This document shows positions 24,601 to 39,600 of a DNA stretch of 64,000 bases, in pieces (position 1 is the first letter of the stretch; each line of letters opens with the position of its first letter). The notes beneath the pieces were generated by a model. It did no database searches. It had not been told where the DNA came from and saw nothing but the letters and a program-made list of their open reading frames with translations. Both the position numbers and the translations under genes were made by a program. Origin of the DNA: Promerops cafer (lineage: Eukaryota > Chordata > Aves > Passeriformes > Nectariniidae). The stretch spans positions 8,245-72,244 of the forward strand of contig VZSE01006121.1 in assembly GCA_013398275.1 (NCBI GenBank), written 5' to 3'.

Positions 24601-27600
24601 AAGGCATTCAACAAATCTTTGATTTAAAAAACCATGCTAAATCAACTTAAGAAGAAAATTCATAAAAAATTATTCCTGGCATAAACAAGCACATCCTAAA
24701 TTGTAAGGTTATTTAGCATTAAAAATCCCTTTAAAATGTACAGTGCAGATCTTTGGACTCTTACTTACTGTTGCATTATCAAAGCTGATACTGTTTTGAG
24801 CCAGTCTGTAAGCATTATAACCCAGCCTCATTAAATTATCTAAATTAAGTCAATACAATGAAAGAAAGTAGCTGTTTTGAAGACCCAACAATTACTGGTT
24901 GCAAAGCACAGAAGTACTGTATTCTGTACAGGGTAACTGCATCTATCTTACCAATTAACCAAAAATTGTCCCATCCTGGCATCCATAAGGGTCTGATGGT
25001 TCAGTAACTATTTACCCACTACATCATTAAACATTAAAATGAAGCCAATTGCAATGTAAAGAGAGTTTGGAGTTCAAGAAATGCAGACCTGAGGACCCTT
25101 CTGCTGCTATAAATGTGAGCTCTGCTCCTGCAGAATATCCTTCACTATGTGCAGGGTAGGAGTGCTGCACCACAGAAGTACTGCTGTGTCTGTGTGCTGG
25201 GACCAGAAATGCTGGCACAGGTCAGAGGGATAAAAATCTGCTCTCTGGAGTACCTTCACAGCACAGTGTGGCAGAACTCCCAGCATGCAAATGCAATCAG
25301 GCTGCAGCACACAAACTCACAGTGTTTCTCGTGTCACTGCTTTATTTAAGGACCCACAAGTTGCCATACCCCAGGGAACAATGCTGGCCATTCTGATCAC
25401 CACAATTGCTTACATTGCTGTTGCAATATGTGCAGGTAAGTACAGAACCTCTGCTTCATGTTCTCACTTGCATAGTTAGGTTTGAAAGCTTGGCATGCAA
25501 ATGAATGATTAGCCTCACTGCTTTTTCATGCCATGGATTTATTATGTAGAGAGACACTACTTTTGATTTTACTGTATGTCAAAACAGTGGTTTAAAAAAA
25601 GGCAGAAATCAGTAGAAACGAAAGTCCCTCTTTGGCAGCTGGACCTTCAGGTAACTTGTATGGTTATTTTTGCATTAAACTTAGTGACAAAGACCACTAG
25701 CATACAGTATCCATGAGCATAATAAATATCAAAGGAACCTCTGATCAATCTGCTGATCTTTTGTTCCTGGTTCACATTGAAATTTCACATGGCTTCTGCT
25801 TGTGTTCTTACTGAACACTCACGAGAATCACAGGAACAGGGTAATACACACATTTGGTCCATTATATGTCAAAGACAGAAATCAGTTGCCTGTCTCACAG
25901 GAACTACACTACTATATGTTCTACAGTAGTGAAATGTGAGGTAACAAAATGGGCATGAGTGAAAAGAAAGCCTGTACTGAAGCCATGAACTGTATTGGAG
26001 GATTATGCAGTTAAATTCACATTACAAGCATACAATAAATCTCTGGTCAAGAAAAATAATTTTCTGTTTGTATTTAATAGTACTGCAAGAAAGAGGGTTG
26101 TAAGCAACACACTTTCTTATAAGCAAATACCTCAATACCAGAAGAAAGCCCTGCAGAGAACTCCCTTTTCTGGGAGATGACTCTCAAGTCATCTTAACTT
26201 CTGTGGTTCTTGGACTTTATGCATAAGGCAGAATACTTAACTCAAGCTTCAGCTCAGGTCATTACATTATTTGGATCAAACTTCCCCCTGCAATTAAAAT
26301 TGAAGTAGTCACTTCACTGTCTGTTATAAATTCACTTTATATTGTAAGATGTTGTTGTTTATTTCAGAACATTGCTCTGCTCTCACAAGCAGTAGCTGTG
26401 TTTGTGCTTCAGAGCTGTGCATTTTTTAGTGTAATACTTCCTTTTTTATTTCTTTTTTCCATGTTTGCATGTTAGCTTCCTAAATAGCCAATGGGTATTT
26501 TGAGTCTTAATGATTTTGACAAATTTGAAGATATCATATAAACTTACATTTTGGCCACTGAAGATATTGAGATCAACACTCCAACTTCACTTTATAGGTT
26601 TCATCTCACTTCTGGTGGTGTCCTGGTTTAGGGCAAATTTGGGAGGAAATTTCCAAAAGGGTCCCTCTAGAAAGCAGATTTAAGCAGCCCCTCTCCCAAC
26701 TGGTCGGGAAAATATTTCCTTAGAGAAAAGTGGAAAAAAACCTGTTTATTTAACAAGCAAAGTGTTCACAAGCATAAAAAAAATGAATAATATTAAACAA
26801 TAAAACCTCTTGCTGTTCTGAAGAGATGGCAAATTCAGAAAGTCCTCTTCATGGGGTGTAGCTCAGCTCACTCAGTCTCTCGTCAGTCCCTCCTGTGCTG
26901 GAAATGCCACGTCCTGGGCCCTGCTGGGCCACAGGTGTGAGCTCCCCGTGTTTTTCTGGGTTTTCACTCCAGAGCAGAGCCAATCACTTCCAAGAAAAAG
27001 AAAAGCCACAGTCTGGGGAACTTCTCTGCCTCAGCTAGCTAAAAAAAACCTAACTAAAAGCAAAGGAGAGCTCTCTCCCACTGTGCGTGCTGCAGACAAC
27101 ACAGTCTCTGAGAAGGAATGCGGGGCAGCAAGCGCAGTTTCTGCAAACAAACTGCGCGCTTCTTCTCCTCACCTGCGCTCTTGGAACCAGCCTTAAAGGT
27201 GCAGAACTTAATACCCAGCATAAACAGAACAGGTGATTTGGGATACAAGCATCATAGTCACCCTAGGACATAAGCAAAAAAAAGACAATATAAATAAACA
27301 CAAAAAGAATACAGGTAATTTATCCTGTTCAAAGTTTTTCTCATCATATTGGTATCAGTAGGGCTATGACAATCTGAGCAGCTGAGGATCTGGGTCTCTA
27401 AAGTAATTTTGTGCCCTTGTCACACAGAAAAAAGGGTATGCCTAGACCTAAAAGCCTCACTGACCTGTTTGCTCTGATTGTGGCACTTTTAAAAGTGGTA
27501 ACAGGAAGACAAAAGACTTCTGAGTTAGTCAATTTATTGTTGATCTCTGTCTGGGTCTCTAATCTTAGAAATACGCTAATCCTTATTAGTTAAGTGGCTG

Positions 27601-30600
27601 ATTATTTTAAAAGTAACAGAAGCAAATATTTGCTTACAGACATCAGAGAAACTCAGTCACAGTACATGGAAATAAATCCCTTCCCAACACAAAAGGGATT
27701 GTTGCTCTTTGGGATGAATGTAAGGCGGCAGTTGTACAAAAGGTGTGCAATTTAGGAGTCAAAGTGTGGCAAGAACATTCTTTCAATGTCATAAGGAAGC
27801 AAAATAAAAATATATCATTGTTTCCACAGCCTCCTGTGTCGTAAGAGATGCTACTGGGAACATCAATGATACAATTGTACCTGGAATGAGCTGCAATGGA
27901 TCATCTGCCTGTGGCCTAGGCTATGATTTTTCAAGATGTGCAAGTCAGCCATGTGATTATGGGCTGATGAATAATTTTCAGGTTTTAATGAGATAATATG
28001 TATTAGCATATAAGCATATATTAGCATAATAAGCAACACATGAATACATAAGTACAAACATGCAAAACCATTATTTGCAGACAACTACAACAGGACAACC
28101 TGTTTTACCTAAAAATGTAAACTACAGGAATGATGAAAGGCAAAAATCTCCTGCATTGCACATTTACCTTCACACTGCCCATCACTAGCCTTCCTAACAC
28201 TCTGGTAAGGCCTTTATCTCCTCTTTTAAGAAGTACCATGCAGCAGTATATGTTATCTTCAAACTGAAAGTCCAGACTTAACAGAGACCTCGGGAACTTC
28301 TGTTAGATGAGGAACTCACCTGCTCTTGACACATGGATGTGATTTTACCTCAGGGGTGTTGTGGTCACAGTGAAAGAGTTATGTCACAGTACAAAAAACA
28401 GAGTTCTGACTTCTTAAAAAAAAGTATCCAAAAATAGTAGAGAGAAAAATCAAGTGAGAAGTAATGCAGTCTTTCTCCTAGGCCAGAGAGAGCCTGTCTG
28501 CCATTTTTACTCAAAATAAAGCTTAGGCTAAGCATCAAAGTAAAGCAGTTCTGCAGCCTGACAACCACAGGTCCCAGATCTCTGTTCAGCCCCTGTGCTT
28601 CATGGCTAGCGAGAGGAATTCACCACCCACCTGCACATGCTTTTCAACGAGTCATTTGTAGCTTTTAAAGTCACTTGCTTTTTTCCCAGCTGGCTCTGCT
28701 AAATGATGGGGCTGGGTAACCACCTTGAAAGGGATATGCTGTCCCTTTCATAGACTACTTTCCCTTCCTTCCTTGAACATTTACCATCCTTACTCTCACC
28801 TCAGTACAGATGCCCACACTCAGGGCACCCCTTAAAATCAGTGACCTCCCTGCAGTCAGACAAACTTTCACTTCTTGCATTTACCCCTGCCAGACTAGAG
28901 CCATAAAACAGTATGACTGCATCTGACAAATCTTCAGGATTCACTGGTTTCTTTCCTGAAGTACTGCCCACATACCATCAATCACATCCATCCATCTTTT
29001 AGTTTCCTTGTCTGGTGCTTCTCAACAACCCTTTCACTTCAGTAGTCACAGAGGCCAGTCCAGTGCTCCTGGGAGGGCTGAGGGAGGCCTGACAGTGACC
29101 ATCATTACTGTTTGCAGCACTGCAGTTACGTCAGCACCAGCAGGCATTTTCTCTCATTTTTAGCCATATAAAATAATCAAGGGGGAAAAAAACCCAAACA
29201 AAATAAAGTGCCTCCAATCACATTTCATACATTGGTGCTTTTTCTATCCATTTCCATTTCCTTGTCTGCTACAAGCTGACTATTTACTCATCAAGTAGAG
29301 GCTGTTACTCATAGAAAACTGTTAGTAAAGGCAGTAAGGAAATCTCACAGAGTACTCATCTGCCCCAGCAGACAGCTGCGTATTTGAAAAAAATTTGGCT
29401 TTGCCTCCATTGCTTTTAACTAAATCAAAAATAGTAGTACAGTTTGTAGCAGATAAAATTTAGAACCATGAAAAGCAGAGACACATAGAGCACTTAAATG
29501 GGTTTGTCATTAAAACATGCATCCAATTGCACGTTTTCATTTTTTTCCTAAAGGTGATGAGTATGGTGTCTGGCTTTGGTCCTCTCATCACAGCTGGCAT
29601 CTTTTCAGCTACTCTGTCATCAGCTCTAGCATCTCTTGTCAGCGCACCCAAAGTTTTCCAGGTAAAATTAAACTATCCATTTCCTTATACTTGGTTTTAC
29701 TTCAGAGACAAAGTTGAACTCTGTGTGCCAAATGTAACGGATGTTTAAGCAACACTGACACGAGACAGGAAGAGGCACGGAAAACAATACGCAGAATGTT
29801 TTTCAGCAGAAGAAGACAGGCCTTATCACCATACAAGGGCGATAATGTTCTTTTGGTCAGAGCTCAGCCTTGCTGCAGGAGTGGGGGATACTCATGTGCC
29901 TGTCATAAATAGCTTCAGGGGTACTTTCAGGACCACTTCTATCTTCTTACAAAAAGCTACCCTGTAAGCACAGGAGCAGCAGGAGCTCTCAGGTCCATAA
30001 GATTCAGGTGCTGTCAGGTGTGCTCTTAACAGGCCAACCAGAAGCTGTCTGGGCAGCAGCAATGTGGACAGATTGGGAGCAGAGGGCATGGGAGAGATAA
30101 GCTGTACAAATTACATCAAGCCACTGATTTATGCTTCAACTTCTCCCAACTTAGACTCTATTTAGCTATTTCATTTACCTTTTTCTTTCAAAGCCCTGAA
30201 TAAGCATTAAATGCCTGTGATTCCATTTCCCACGATATAATAACATAGTAGCACATTGTCTTACCACCTTATTTAAATGTTCACATGCATCATCAACAGC
30301 AGCTGATGTACTTGAAGCACTAAGACAGATTTAACTTTTGTTTAGCAAAAGCCTAGCAAGCTGCCACTCACAGACAGTGACTTCTGGTGCAAGAAAGTGC
30401 TGCTTAATAGAATTATGTGCTGATTTTCTTACCAGGCTCTTTGCAAGGACAACGTCTACAAAGGGCTAGAATTCTTTGCCAAAGGATACGGAAAAAACAA
30501 CGAGCCTATCAGGGGATATGTCCTCACTTTCGTGATTGCCATGGCATTCATTTTGATTGGTTTGTATAATGTTACACAGCTGCTACAGTGTCATATTCTG

Positions 30601-33600
30601 AAATTATACAAACTGATACTATAATACAATTAGTAGCTGTGGTTTGAAAAATTTCCAGTCGGGTAAGCTCTGGCATAAGCATACTCCAAGTCCTGGTAGC
30701 AATTCCATAATAATGGAATGGCAAAAAGAAGGCAATGAAGAAACCTCCTAATGAAGGCAAAAAGAAACCAGCAGGAATTCCAGTGACTTACCACCACCAC
30801 AGCCTCATTTTCCAAGATGCAGAGTAGCTGCAATTCCTGTTCACTCTGCTGGAAGAGGGCAGTACTTAGAACTCTATCAGATAAGGCAAAGTCACAATCT
30901 TTGAAAATGGTTTTCCAGTTTATATTGCACATAGCTCTGAGGTAATTTTGAGATAATAAGGAAGCCTATTCCGCCCAAGCCCTTCCCACAGTCAGCTCCA
31001 AAGCAAATCCCAGTTTACCAGCACTGGTGAAAGAAAATCCCAGCTACCACATTTAGGGGTACACGGATTGTTAAATTGGTTTTTCCAAGATTTGAAATTC
31101 AAACTGTCTTACACTAAGTAAATAGGATGTCTAGTAGAGAATTCAGATTCCCACTAAATTGTAACTACAAATATTTTTTTTAATGCATCCATCCTGTCAA
31201 TTATGTATTTAAAATTCTGAACTTTACATCAGATCTACATCATTAAGAGACAGTATGCTGAATCACAGTATCAAGTATAACACTGCATAGCACATAATGT
31301 TATTAAAATCAGGATCAGCAGACATAATTCATATGAATGAAGGTAGGTCAAGGTGGCCTTAAATTAGTAAGACAGGAAAATACCCAAGCTCTCCCTGCAT
31401 GATAAATGCAGACAATGTTCAGATTTAATGCATCATTAGGAAACAGCTAGCCAATAGTCCAGGAAACTGGTGTCTCTGTCTGACTTGTGTATGTGTCTTG
31501 CAGCTGAACTGAATACCATTGCTCCCATCATCTCCAATTTCTTCCTGGCTTCATACGCTTTGATTAATTTTTCCTGCTTTCATGCCTCATATGCAAAATC
31601 TCCAGGTGAGTCTGTATTCAGCAGTGATTTAAATATGGGCTTTGTAGTCTGATCTCTGGAAGCTTTAGACTGTATGTCAGAGAAAATTGCAGTATGTGTA
31701 AAGTATCTAAGTTATGTGATCTGATGTCTTATTGAATATGATGGCATTTTATTTATTTCCAAAAGATAAAAATAACGGCTCCAGTCCTTACAATGCCTAC
31801 AGTTGGACAGGATGAGAAAGGCTTTGGTGCATCCCACTGGAGAACAAACAATTCTCCTCAGGGTGGTATTTTTTCCCCTCACTATTAAAAAACATGTGTG
31901 GGTAAAAAGCTTATGCCAACTGTGGCCAATGAAGCAAGTAAGGTAAAGTGAGGAGTCATCGCTCCCTTCTCCAAACCTACAGCGAAACGTACCGGGAGAT
32001 TCCAAAGCACAGTAACAGTGCTACAAGTGATGCTGCCTGGAGGGGAACATGTAGAGCAAGAGCAGGTCCATCAAACAGCACCAGCACAGCTCTGCAGTGC
32101 CTAGAAGCAGAATTGTAAAGCACAATTGTGAAGCTCAACGAGGTCCTGTTCAGGGGTAACTTGAGATCCTCCCTCTACATTTGCAGCAAAGGAACATTCT
32201 GGCTGTCAGACTTGTGCATTGCCACAGCACAATGATTCTCACCATCTCATGAATGAAGGGATGACACTTTCAAGAATAAAGACAATCAGCTGAGCAACAC
32301 TGGTTTGGCACACAGGAAAGACAATTTCCTGCTTCTATGAATTAATTATTCAACTCAAGGAGCAAGGAATACATTTTTGATTTCCAGTGTGAATAAACTG
32401 CAGTAGTGACATAAATGCCTGCATCAACTTCCTGCCTATAGATCTGCACAGTGCCATTTGTTTAGAGGGCAGAAAAGATGAGCACTTCTGCTAATTACCT
32501 GCACAGCTGAACAAATGCAGATTTGCTCCATACGGCCTTGGTGCTGAGTGACAATTACCTCTATAGATTTCATCTGAGTACATCTGACTCTACTCTGCCA
32601 CTACTTAACATTTCAGACAGAACTGAAACCATTTTTCTTTTCTCATTTCCTCCAGTTAATTTCTGCCAATTCACAATGATAGATTATAATAATTGCAAGG
32701 CTGCAGGACAGAAAATTTCTTCCCAGCAGGTCCTTCCCATTCCCTCATTATAAAGATGATCCAAGATAGGGTTGCTCAGCCTCTTGTATCTTCTGTGTTT
32801 TTTCCCTCTCCAAAGTCTGCTCTGTAGAACACCTGGCAGAGACCTGCAAACCATGATGGCTCAGTACTTGCCTCATCATTTTAATTGGTAGCAGGGGATG
32901 GAATCAGTACTGCAGCTGAAGAGCAGCAGGAATAATATCTTTTTAAAGCCAGTTGCAGATGATTTTATTTTTCTGCCACAAGGCCAGGCAATTTCCAAGT
33001 TTAAGATAGGTGCACTTACAGTATTGGGATAAACACTCCTCTCATCAAGTGTTTAGATGCTATAATAAGTTCTGTGTATATGCATCAAAAGTACACAGTC
33101 ATCAATTAATTATCAGTAACAGGTAATCTCCTCTTGATGTTCTGAAATATTCTGAACCAGTAAACTTTAATTTTGAAAAAAAAAGTATAAACAGAGTAAC
33201 TACTCAAAGCCGGGCTGAACAAAGCAGTAGTAAAGAGAGTAGCAGAATGCCTGTAAGACCCAGTATTCTATAAATTTAAACCTACATCAGCCAACACCTG
33301 AAAGTATCTGTACATACGGTGCCTAAGAATTTACAGATATTTCTCCCACCCTTTCTGACAGAGCCTGAAACAAACTGTACATGGGATTTTATCCACAAAA
33401 ATCACGGATCACAATTTTATCAATATATTTTATGCTTCTCCAATTTCCTCAATTCTCTTAAACAGGCTGGAGACCTGCATTCAGATATTATAACATGTGG
33501 GTGTCACTTTTTGGAGCCCTGCTGTGCTGCGGGGTGATGTTTGTCATCAACTGGTGGGCAGCTCTCATCACTTATGCCATTGAGCTCTTCCTATATATTT

Positions 33601-36600
33601 ATGTAACATATAAGAAGCCAGGTAAGGCCAAACCCCACTATTATTACATGTATATGTTGTGCTGCTAGACTGGATTTTAAAGGAATTAATTCTGCTAACA
33701 GAATCAGAAATTATTTTTCTGTGCTATCTTTATTTTAAGGGAAGTCTGAAGCATCCTGTTAAAGTCCACTTTATATAATATAGATTAAGTTGATAGTCTA
33801 GTGACTGCCTGTTTAACAAGCAGTTCAAGTGTGGTTCAGGGTTTTCTGTAAACATTCCAGCAGACTGGGTTATTCCCACCACATCTTTATGACTTTTGGG
33901 CTTTTACTTGAATATCACTCAAAATTTTTTTCCATCCATGCACAAAACCTTACCTGAATTTTGCAGTGTTCTTAGCTGACTCATGCAGGTCCTCATTGAA
34001 AATGTAAACCTGCTGCCCATTATACAACAAAAAATCAAGCTGAATTACTTATGAACTGATCATCCTCCAGCACCTCCCTACAATTCCCCTGTAAATCAAG
34101 ACAGATGGGCCCACTTTACTGCTGGTCAAAAGCACTTAGCAGCTCAGCAAATCACAGGAGCTGTCCTCAAAAACCTGTGTGCTGTACAAGACTAGACAGT
34201 CTGGCTATTCATATCCAGGACAAAACTAACCCAGGTCCAGATTTCGGTGCTAACCACCTGAATTACTTCTGCAGCAGAACACAGAAAACAAAGCCAACAA
34301 ATAAAAGAGGCACCGTTCCCAGCAATAGATGTACTTTTATTGGAGTTAGCTTGGGACAGAAACGCCTGGTCTAAGACCATGTTATTGTTTCTGTTGCTGT
34401 TGTCTGTCCTCCCTATCTGTGCTCTCTCACACCCACTGGGAAGGTCTGTGCTTCTCTCCCTGTAAATATATCATCAGCTGCAGGAAAGCACACCCATCTC
34501 AAGCCAGTTGTCAAAAACATTTCAGGATTTCTACCCTTTCCTTGGATACTGCCAGTGTCCCTGATGCAAAGTAACACTTTAAAGCTTGGTTAAATTCACT
34601 GAAGCTGCTGAACAAAAGCCCTCTGTCTCCTGCTAATAGAGTAACTTTTCTTCAGCAGTAATTTACCAGCAACTGGAGGGTTCAGAAAAAACTAATATTC
34701 TTGAGAAAAGGTGACTTGACACAAACCTCCACTTAGTTGTACTTAATATTGGCTTTGTATCTTGGCATTACAGGACTTGATCTGCATTCATGTAGATCTC
34801 AAAGTTTAGAAAGACATTTCTTGTATGTCTGCAAAGACCAAACAGCTGTACAATAATGAGAAAATATGTATATGCCAAAATGGGGTTTGGAGAACAATTT
34901 TTGGCATATACAGTAGAACTGAGCAAACTGGCACTAGCAAGGTTCCTTCCTACTGGTTTAATTTGCACTTCCTGAAATTCCACACCACATATATGACTCA
35001 GGGCTGTCCATTTTCTAAATGGGAGAAGGACACAAAGTTAATAAGAAAATATTTTTTAAGCAGAGGAAGAACATTCCCTACAACATTTGAATAAAGAATG
35101 AAACTATGTACTTGAGTGAGGTTTTCTGCATCACACAAGTAAAACCAATTCATTCTATTATGAAGCACAAAGAACAACAGGTCTGTATCTATGAAGTATA
35201 AGACAATATACTCTGCTTTTCATAGAGAACACCACTGCTGATTTTTGCAACAGAATGCAGGGGAAAGCCTGTGGTTTAATATGCATTATTTATCTTTATT
35301 ATATGCAGAAGTAAACTGGGGCTCCTCTACGCAGGCTCTTTATTTTGTTAATGCCTTAGACAGCGCTCTGGCATTAACGACAGTGGAAGACCACGTGAAG
35401 AACTTCAGGTAAGATTTCTAGTGAACAGTGGCTTGTCCTGAATCTGTATATCAGCCAATTATATAAACCTCTTTTTTCCCCACCAGACCTCAGTGCCTAG
35501 CATTAACAGGAGCTCCTATGGTCAGGCCTGCTCTGCTTGACATCACCCACGCCTTCACGAAGAACAACGGGCTGTGTATCTGCTGTGAAGTGTACACGGT
35601 AAGGGAACTCACCCAAATCTGCACACCCAGCACCAGTGGGGCTGCAGGTCTCTGTTACACATTCCACTCTCACTCAGCACACAGTGTTCCCACTGGTGCT
35701 GACTGGCAGCTGTGCACACCAAAGAGATTTGCACTGAGAATTAATTTCATCATAATTCTTGCCATGAAAGCTATTGGCTGATACAAAGCCTGCTGGTAAA
35801 TGCCTCACTGAGATGCATTTCAAAGTTCAAAGTAGGTGAACCAAAAAATGGTTTGGAGGGAAAAAAAAATTACAAGGAAAGATTTTAGGCTTAGAAAACA
35901 GAAACCCCCCAAACCACACAAAATGCAAAATTTGAAGGGTTATTGTGTGAGAGTCAAATTACCCAGGTTCTATTTTCAGCTTTGTCACTGATTTGCAGAG
36001 TTGGGGTTTGGCAAGTAATTCAGCTCTCTTTGCAGTGGCTCCTCCAAAATCATTACAATGCTAATTTTGAGGATAAACGTGCTCTTCTGAGATCTAAAGA
36101 GAGTAGCGAAGTGTATTTCTATATATAAATACACAGCAAATGATGTATCTTAGAGGATGAAGACCTAGTCTCTCATTAGGACAGAACAAAAATAGATAGG
36201 TTTGTAGCATAGGGAGAAAATGTATTTTAAATGTTACAGTGACCTTTTAATTTTGAGAGAGGAAAAAAAAATCTCATGGCACTAAATGGGGCTGCAGAAT
36301 CTAGATAATAGAGTCAGTCCAGCCAAGATAATGTATTCCTCTACAGCAGTGTAGGAATAATTCATTTGATGCTGCCACATTGCAGAAACAGAGAACGGAA
36401 GATCCACATGTGGTTCTTCCCAAATCAAATGAATCTATAAAGAATGAATGGACCTAATTCTTCCCTACTATAATTATTGTCAGATTTCCCATTGCATTCA
36501 GTAAGCGTAGAACCAATCCAAACAAGATCCTGAGACTATGCAGCTTCCTAAAGTTGAGTTTCAGCAAGTTTTCTGAATTCTTAGGCATGTTTCTTTAATA

Positions 36601-39600
36601 TTAGTAATTTCTATGGAGAACTGAGATTTCATTCCTGTCTATACAAAAAACCCCAAAGACTATTTTGTTAGTATAAGCTTTGTAATTGTTTAGGGGGGCT
36701 AATTATTTCTGCAGAAACTTAAGTGAAATTTAATTTCCTTGGTAATAAAAGTGTGACAAAATGCATCTTTATGAATTGCAGAATTGTGGTAAAAAGCAGA
36801 TGATAAAATTCCGAGCAATCACATTGAAGAGCAGCCTGCAATAAATATCACAACAAATGCAGCAAGACTATTCAGCTATAAATGTAACACCCAGCACATT
36901 CTGCCTCAAAAGCTGACATGCTGGTAGCGATGCACAAAGTTTTGAAACACCATGCCAGAGAGAACATCTTCTTTTCTTTTCTTGCAAAAGGCAGCAAGAA
37001 ACTTTCCAGGAACACGGTGATATATAGCTCAGAAATAGACAAAATAAAGATCGCAACAGAACATAAAGATGATTCCAAGTTTACATGTCTCTGAGGTTAT
37101 GGCTGCATGTTGGCTTGAACAGTCTGAGTTTCTAGTAAAAGGGGCTATTTCTGCTTTTTCTTCCTGCCTTCATGTAAAATATTTTTTCAGGGTTAGTCCT
37201 CAGTCTGCAAATTCACTGGACTCCTTGTACAATTGCACAAACATTCCCCAGGTGCAAAGGAGGAGCAGGGGAGGACACAGACAGGCTGGCACCTGGGAGA
37301 GGGATGAGTCTGGCCCCTCGGCCAGCAGGAACGTATTGTGCAAGCCAGTTGCAAAACCACCTTCAAGTGTTTTCCTTTGAGAGACAAGCAAGAAGAGCAA
37401 AACTTGTTTGTTTCCCCTCCTTACTCACAATGAAACTTAAAGCTTATTGTTCAAGTTATTATTCCCAGCTCCTCATACATCCAGGATAAAATTCTTCTTA
37501 AGTTATATCAATGTCTTGTGACTTGGATATGCACATGGATTTTTTTCCCATTAAATTACCAGATGACCATTGAAAGAAAACTGGCAACAAAGGCATTTGC
37601 ATCTTTAATTGGATTGCATCAACTCTTTTCTCTTATACCTGTAGACAGGAACTTAACCATGTATATTTAGATCTGCTGAGACTCTTTTACCTAGTCAAGT
37701 CAGGGGGGGACTTTATTCAGTCTGAGATGCTTTATCATAGCTTAGATGTTTTTTTTAAGATGTTGCAATCCATAGTAGTCCTTCTTTCTGTCAGAATCAC
37801 TGCATTTCAGTAGCATTAACAGCCTCAGCCCTCTCAAACAGAATGTGAATTATGTTTGCAGCACAGTTCTTTTCAAAGGCCTGAATCTCTGTGGACCCTT
37901 TTTGGAAAGGTATTTCTCTGACTCTCTCCATTTGCTCCCACAGCAGACAAGGTAACTCCTTCAAAATCACTGTGTGATGTACAATACAAAGCCTTCGTAA
38001 TAATATTTTACTGTGTCATGCAGGGACCACGCAAGCTGTGTGTTAAGGAGATGAACAGTGGCATGGAAAAAAAGCAGGCCTGGCTCACAAAGAACAAAAG
38101 AAAAGCCTTTTACGCAGCAGTGGCAGCTGACAGCTTCAGAGATGGAGTCAAAAGTCTACTTCAAGTAAGCTTTTTGTTTACAGAACACACAGGAGAGTGA
38201 ACATCAAAGCATCCCTTTATGTGAGACATTACTATTATCTTGTGAAGAAGCTCTGCATATATATGGGTAATGTTATAGAGAGAAAGGGCATTCTGGAGGT
38301 ACATGTATATTACATTACAGATTATTTTATAAAGATCTAGTTCTGGGCTATGGAATTATGAGACAAGGCAGACTGATTCTCTCCTAAATGAACAAGACAC
38401 TATTATGAAAAAAGAGAAGCATCTACAGGGCAACATATGAATGTCTATGCAGCTGACACTTGATACACTTCAATTCTATTGTTTGGTATTACACAGCATA
38501 TTAAATATCTGAGAATGTTTTGGCAATAAATGAAAACTGAAAATGTGTAATATACATTTTCTGCAAATAGCAAGAAGGTCATTTAAATAAAAGTCTGCAA
38601 TATTTTTCTATTACTCTAAGAATGCAGGAGATCATTTCCAACTGTCCATTTAAAATGGCCATAAGGAAGGCTCAGAGACACTGTTTTCATTTTTCCCATC
38701 TCCTTTCCTCTCTCACATATATGAATATTTAAACATACAGGTACTGAGGCAAAATGTAGAGAAAATTCATATCCTTTGCAGAAAATACACTGCTGAAAAG
38801 ACATCAGTGCCAACTGAGACAGTAGGGAACCAACTAAAATACTGTGGGTAAGTCACCCACCGGTGTCCTACCAGGGCTCTTTGTACACTTGCTGAATGGA
38901 CAGTACAACTGAGCAAGATGAAATGCTATTAATAAAGATCCCTTTGTTCTGTAAAAGCCTCACAAAGACACTTCATCTTGGGCTTATACACTGTCTCAGT
39001 AGGAGATCTTTCTGATGTTTTTGAGAACTGCTAAGGTCTGATGATCTCTTCCTTTCCCTTACTACTTAAGCACCATTGCCAAAGTCAACTACTGGAGCCC
39101 AAATAATTCTCTTCCAGCAAACAGAAGGATAAGCATATCATCATTATTGCAATCTAAAGACATTGGCAACAATTACTGATTTCAACATAAACAGTACTAC
39201 TCAAAAAACCCACCAAGGTTCCAAGAGTTTTTACCTGTTTTCTGTTTGCTAGTAGTAAAAAGCTGGCAAGTAAAAAGCTGGCACCAACTTTACAAGCTGG
39301 TGTTTTGTGTATCTCCTCCTAAAGGTTCCCAATCCACTGAATATTTAGATTTCTATAAATACTAATTTAGCTGAATCTAGATCTGACTTCCCTTACTTGT
39401 CCAGGTTTTAGCATCCATAACCACTTTTGAAGGCAAACTAATATCTTGACAAACCACTTATTTTTCCTGTTTATAAACCATAGTTTTAGCTACAAAGCAT
39501 GCTCAGCTGATTTTGGATAATCTTTTGAAAAGAACACAGCAAATGAAACAGCAACAGTTTCCAAATTCAAGGCAAAAAAATATTCTTAGGAGCCTATGCC

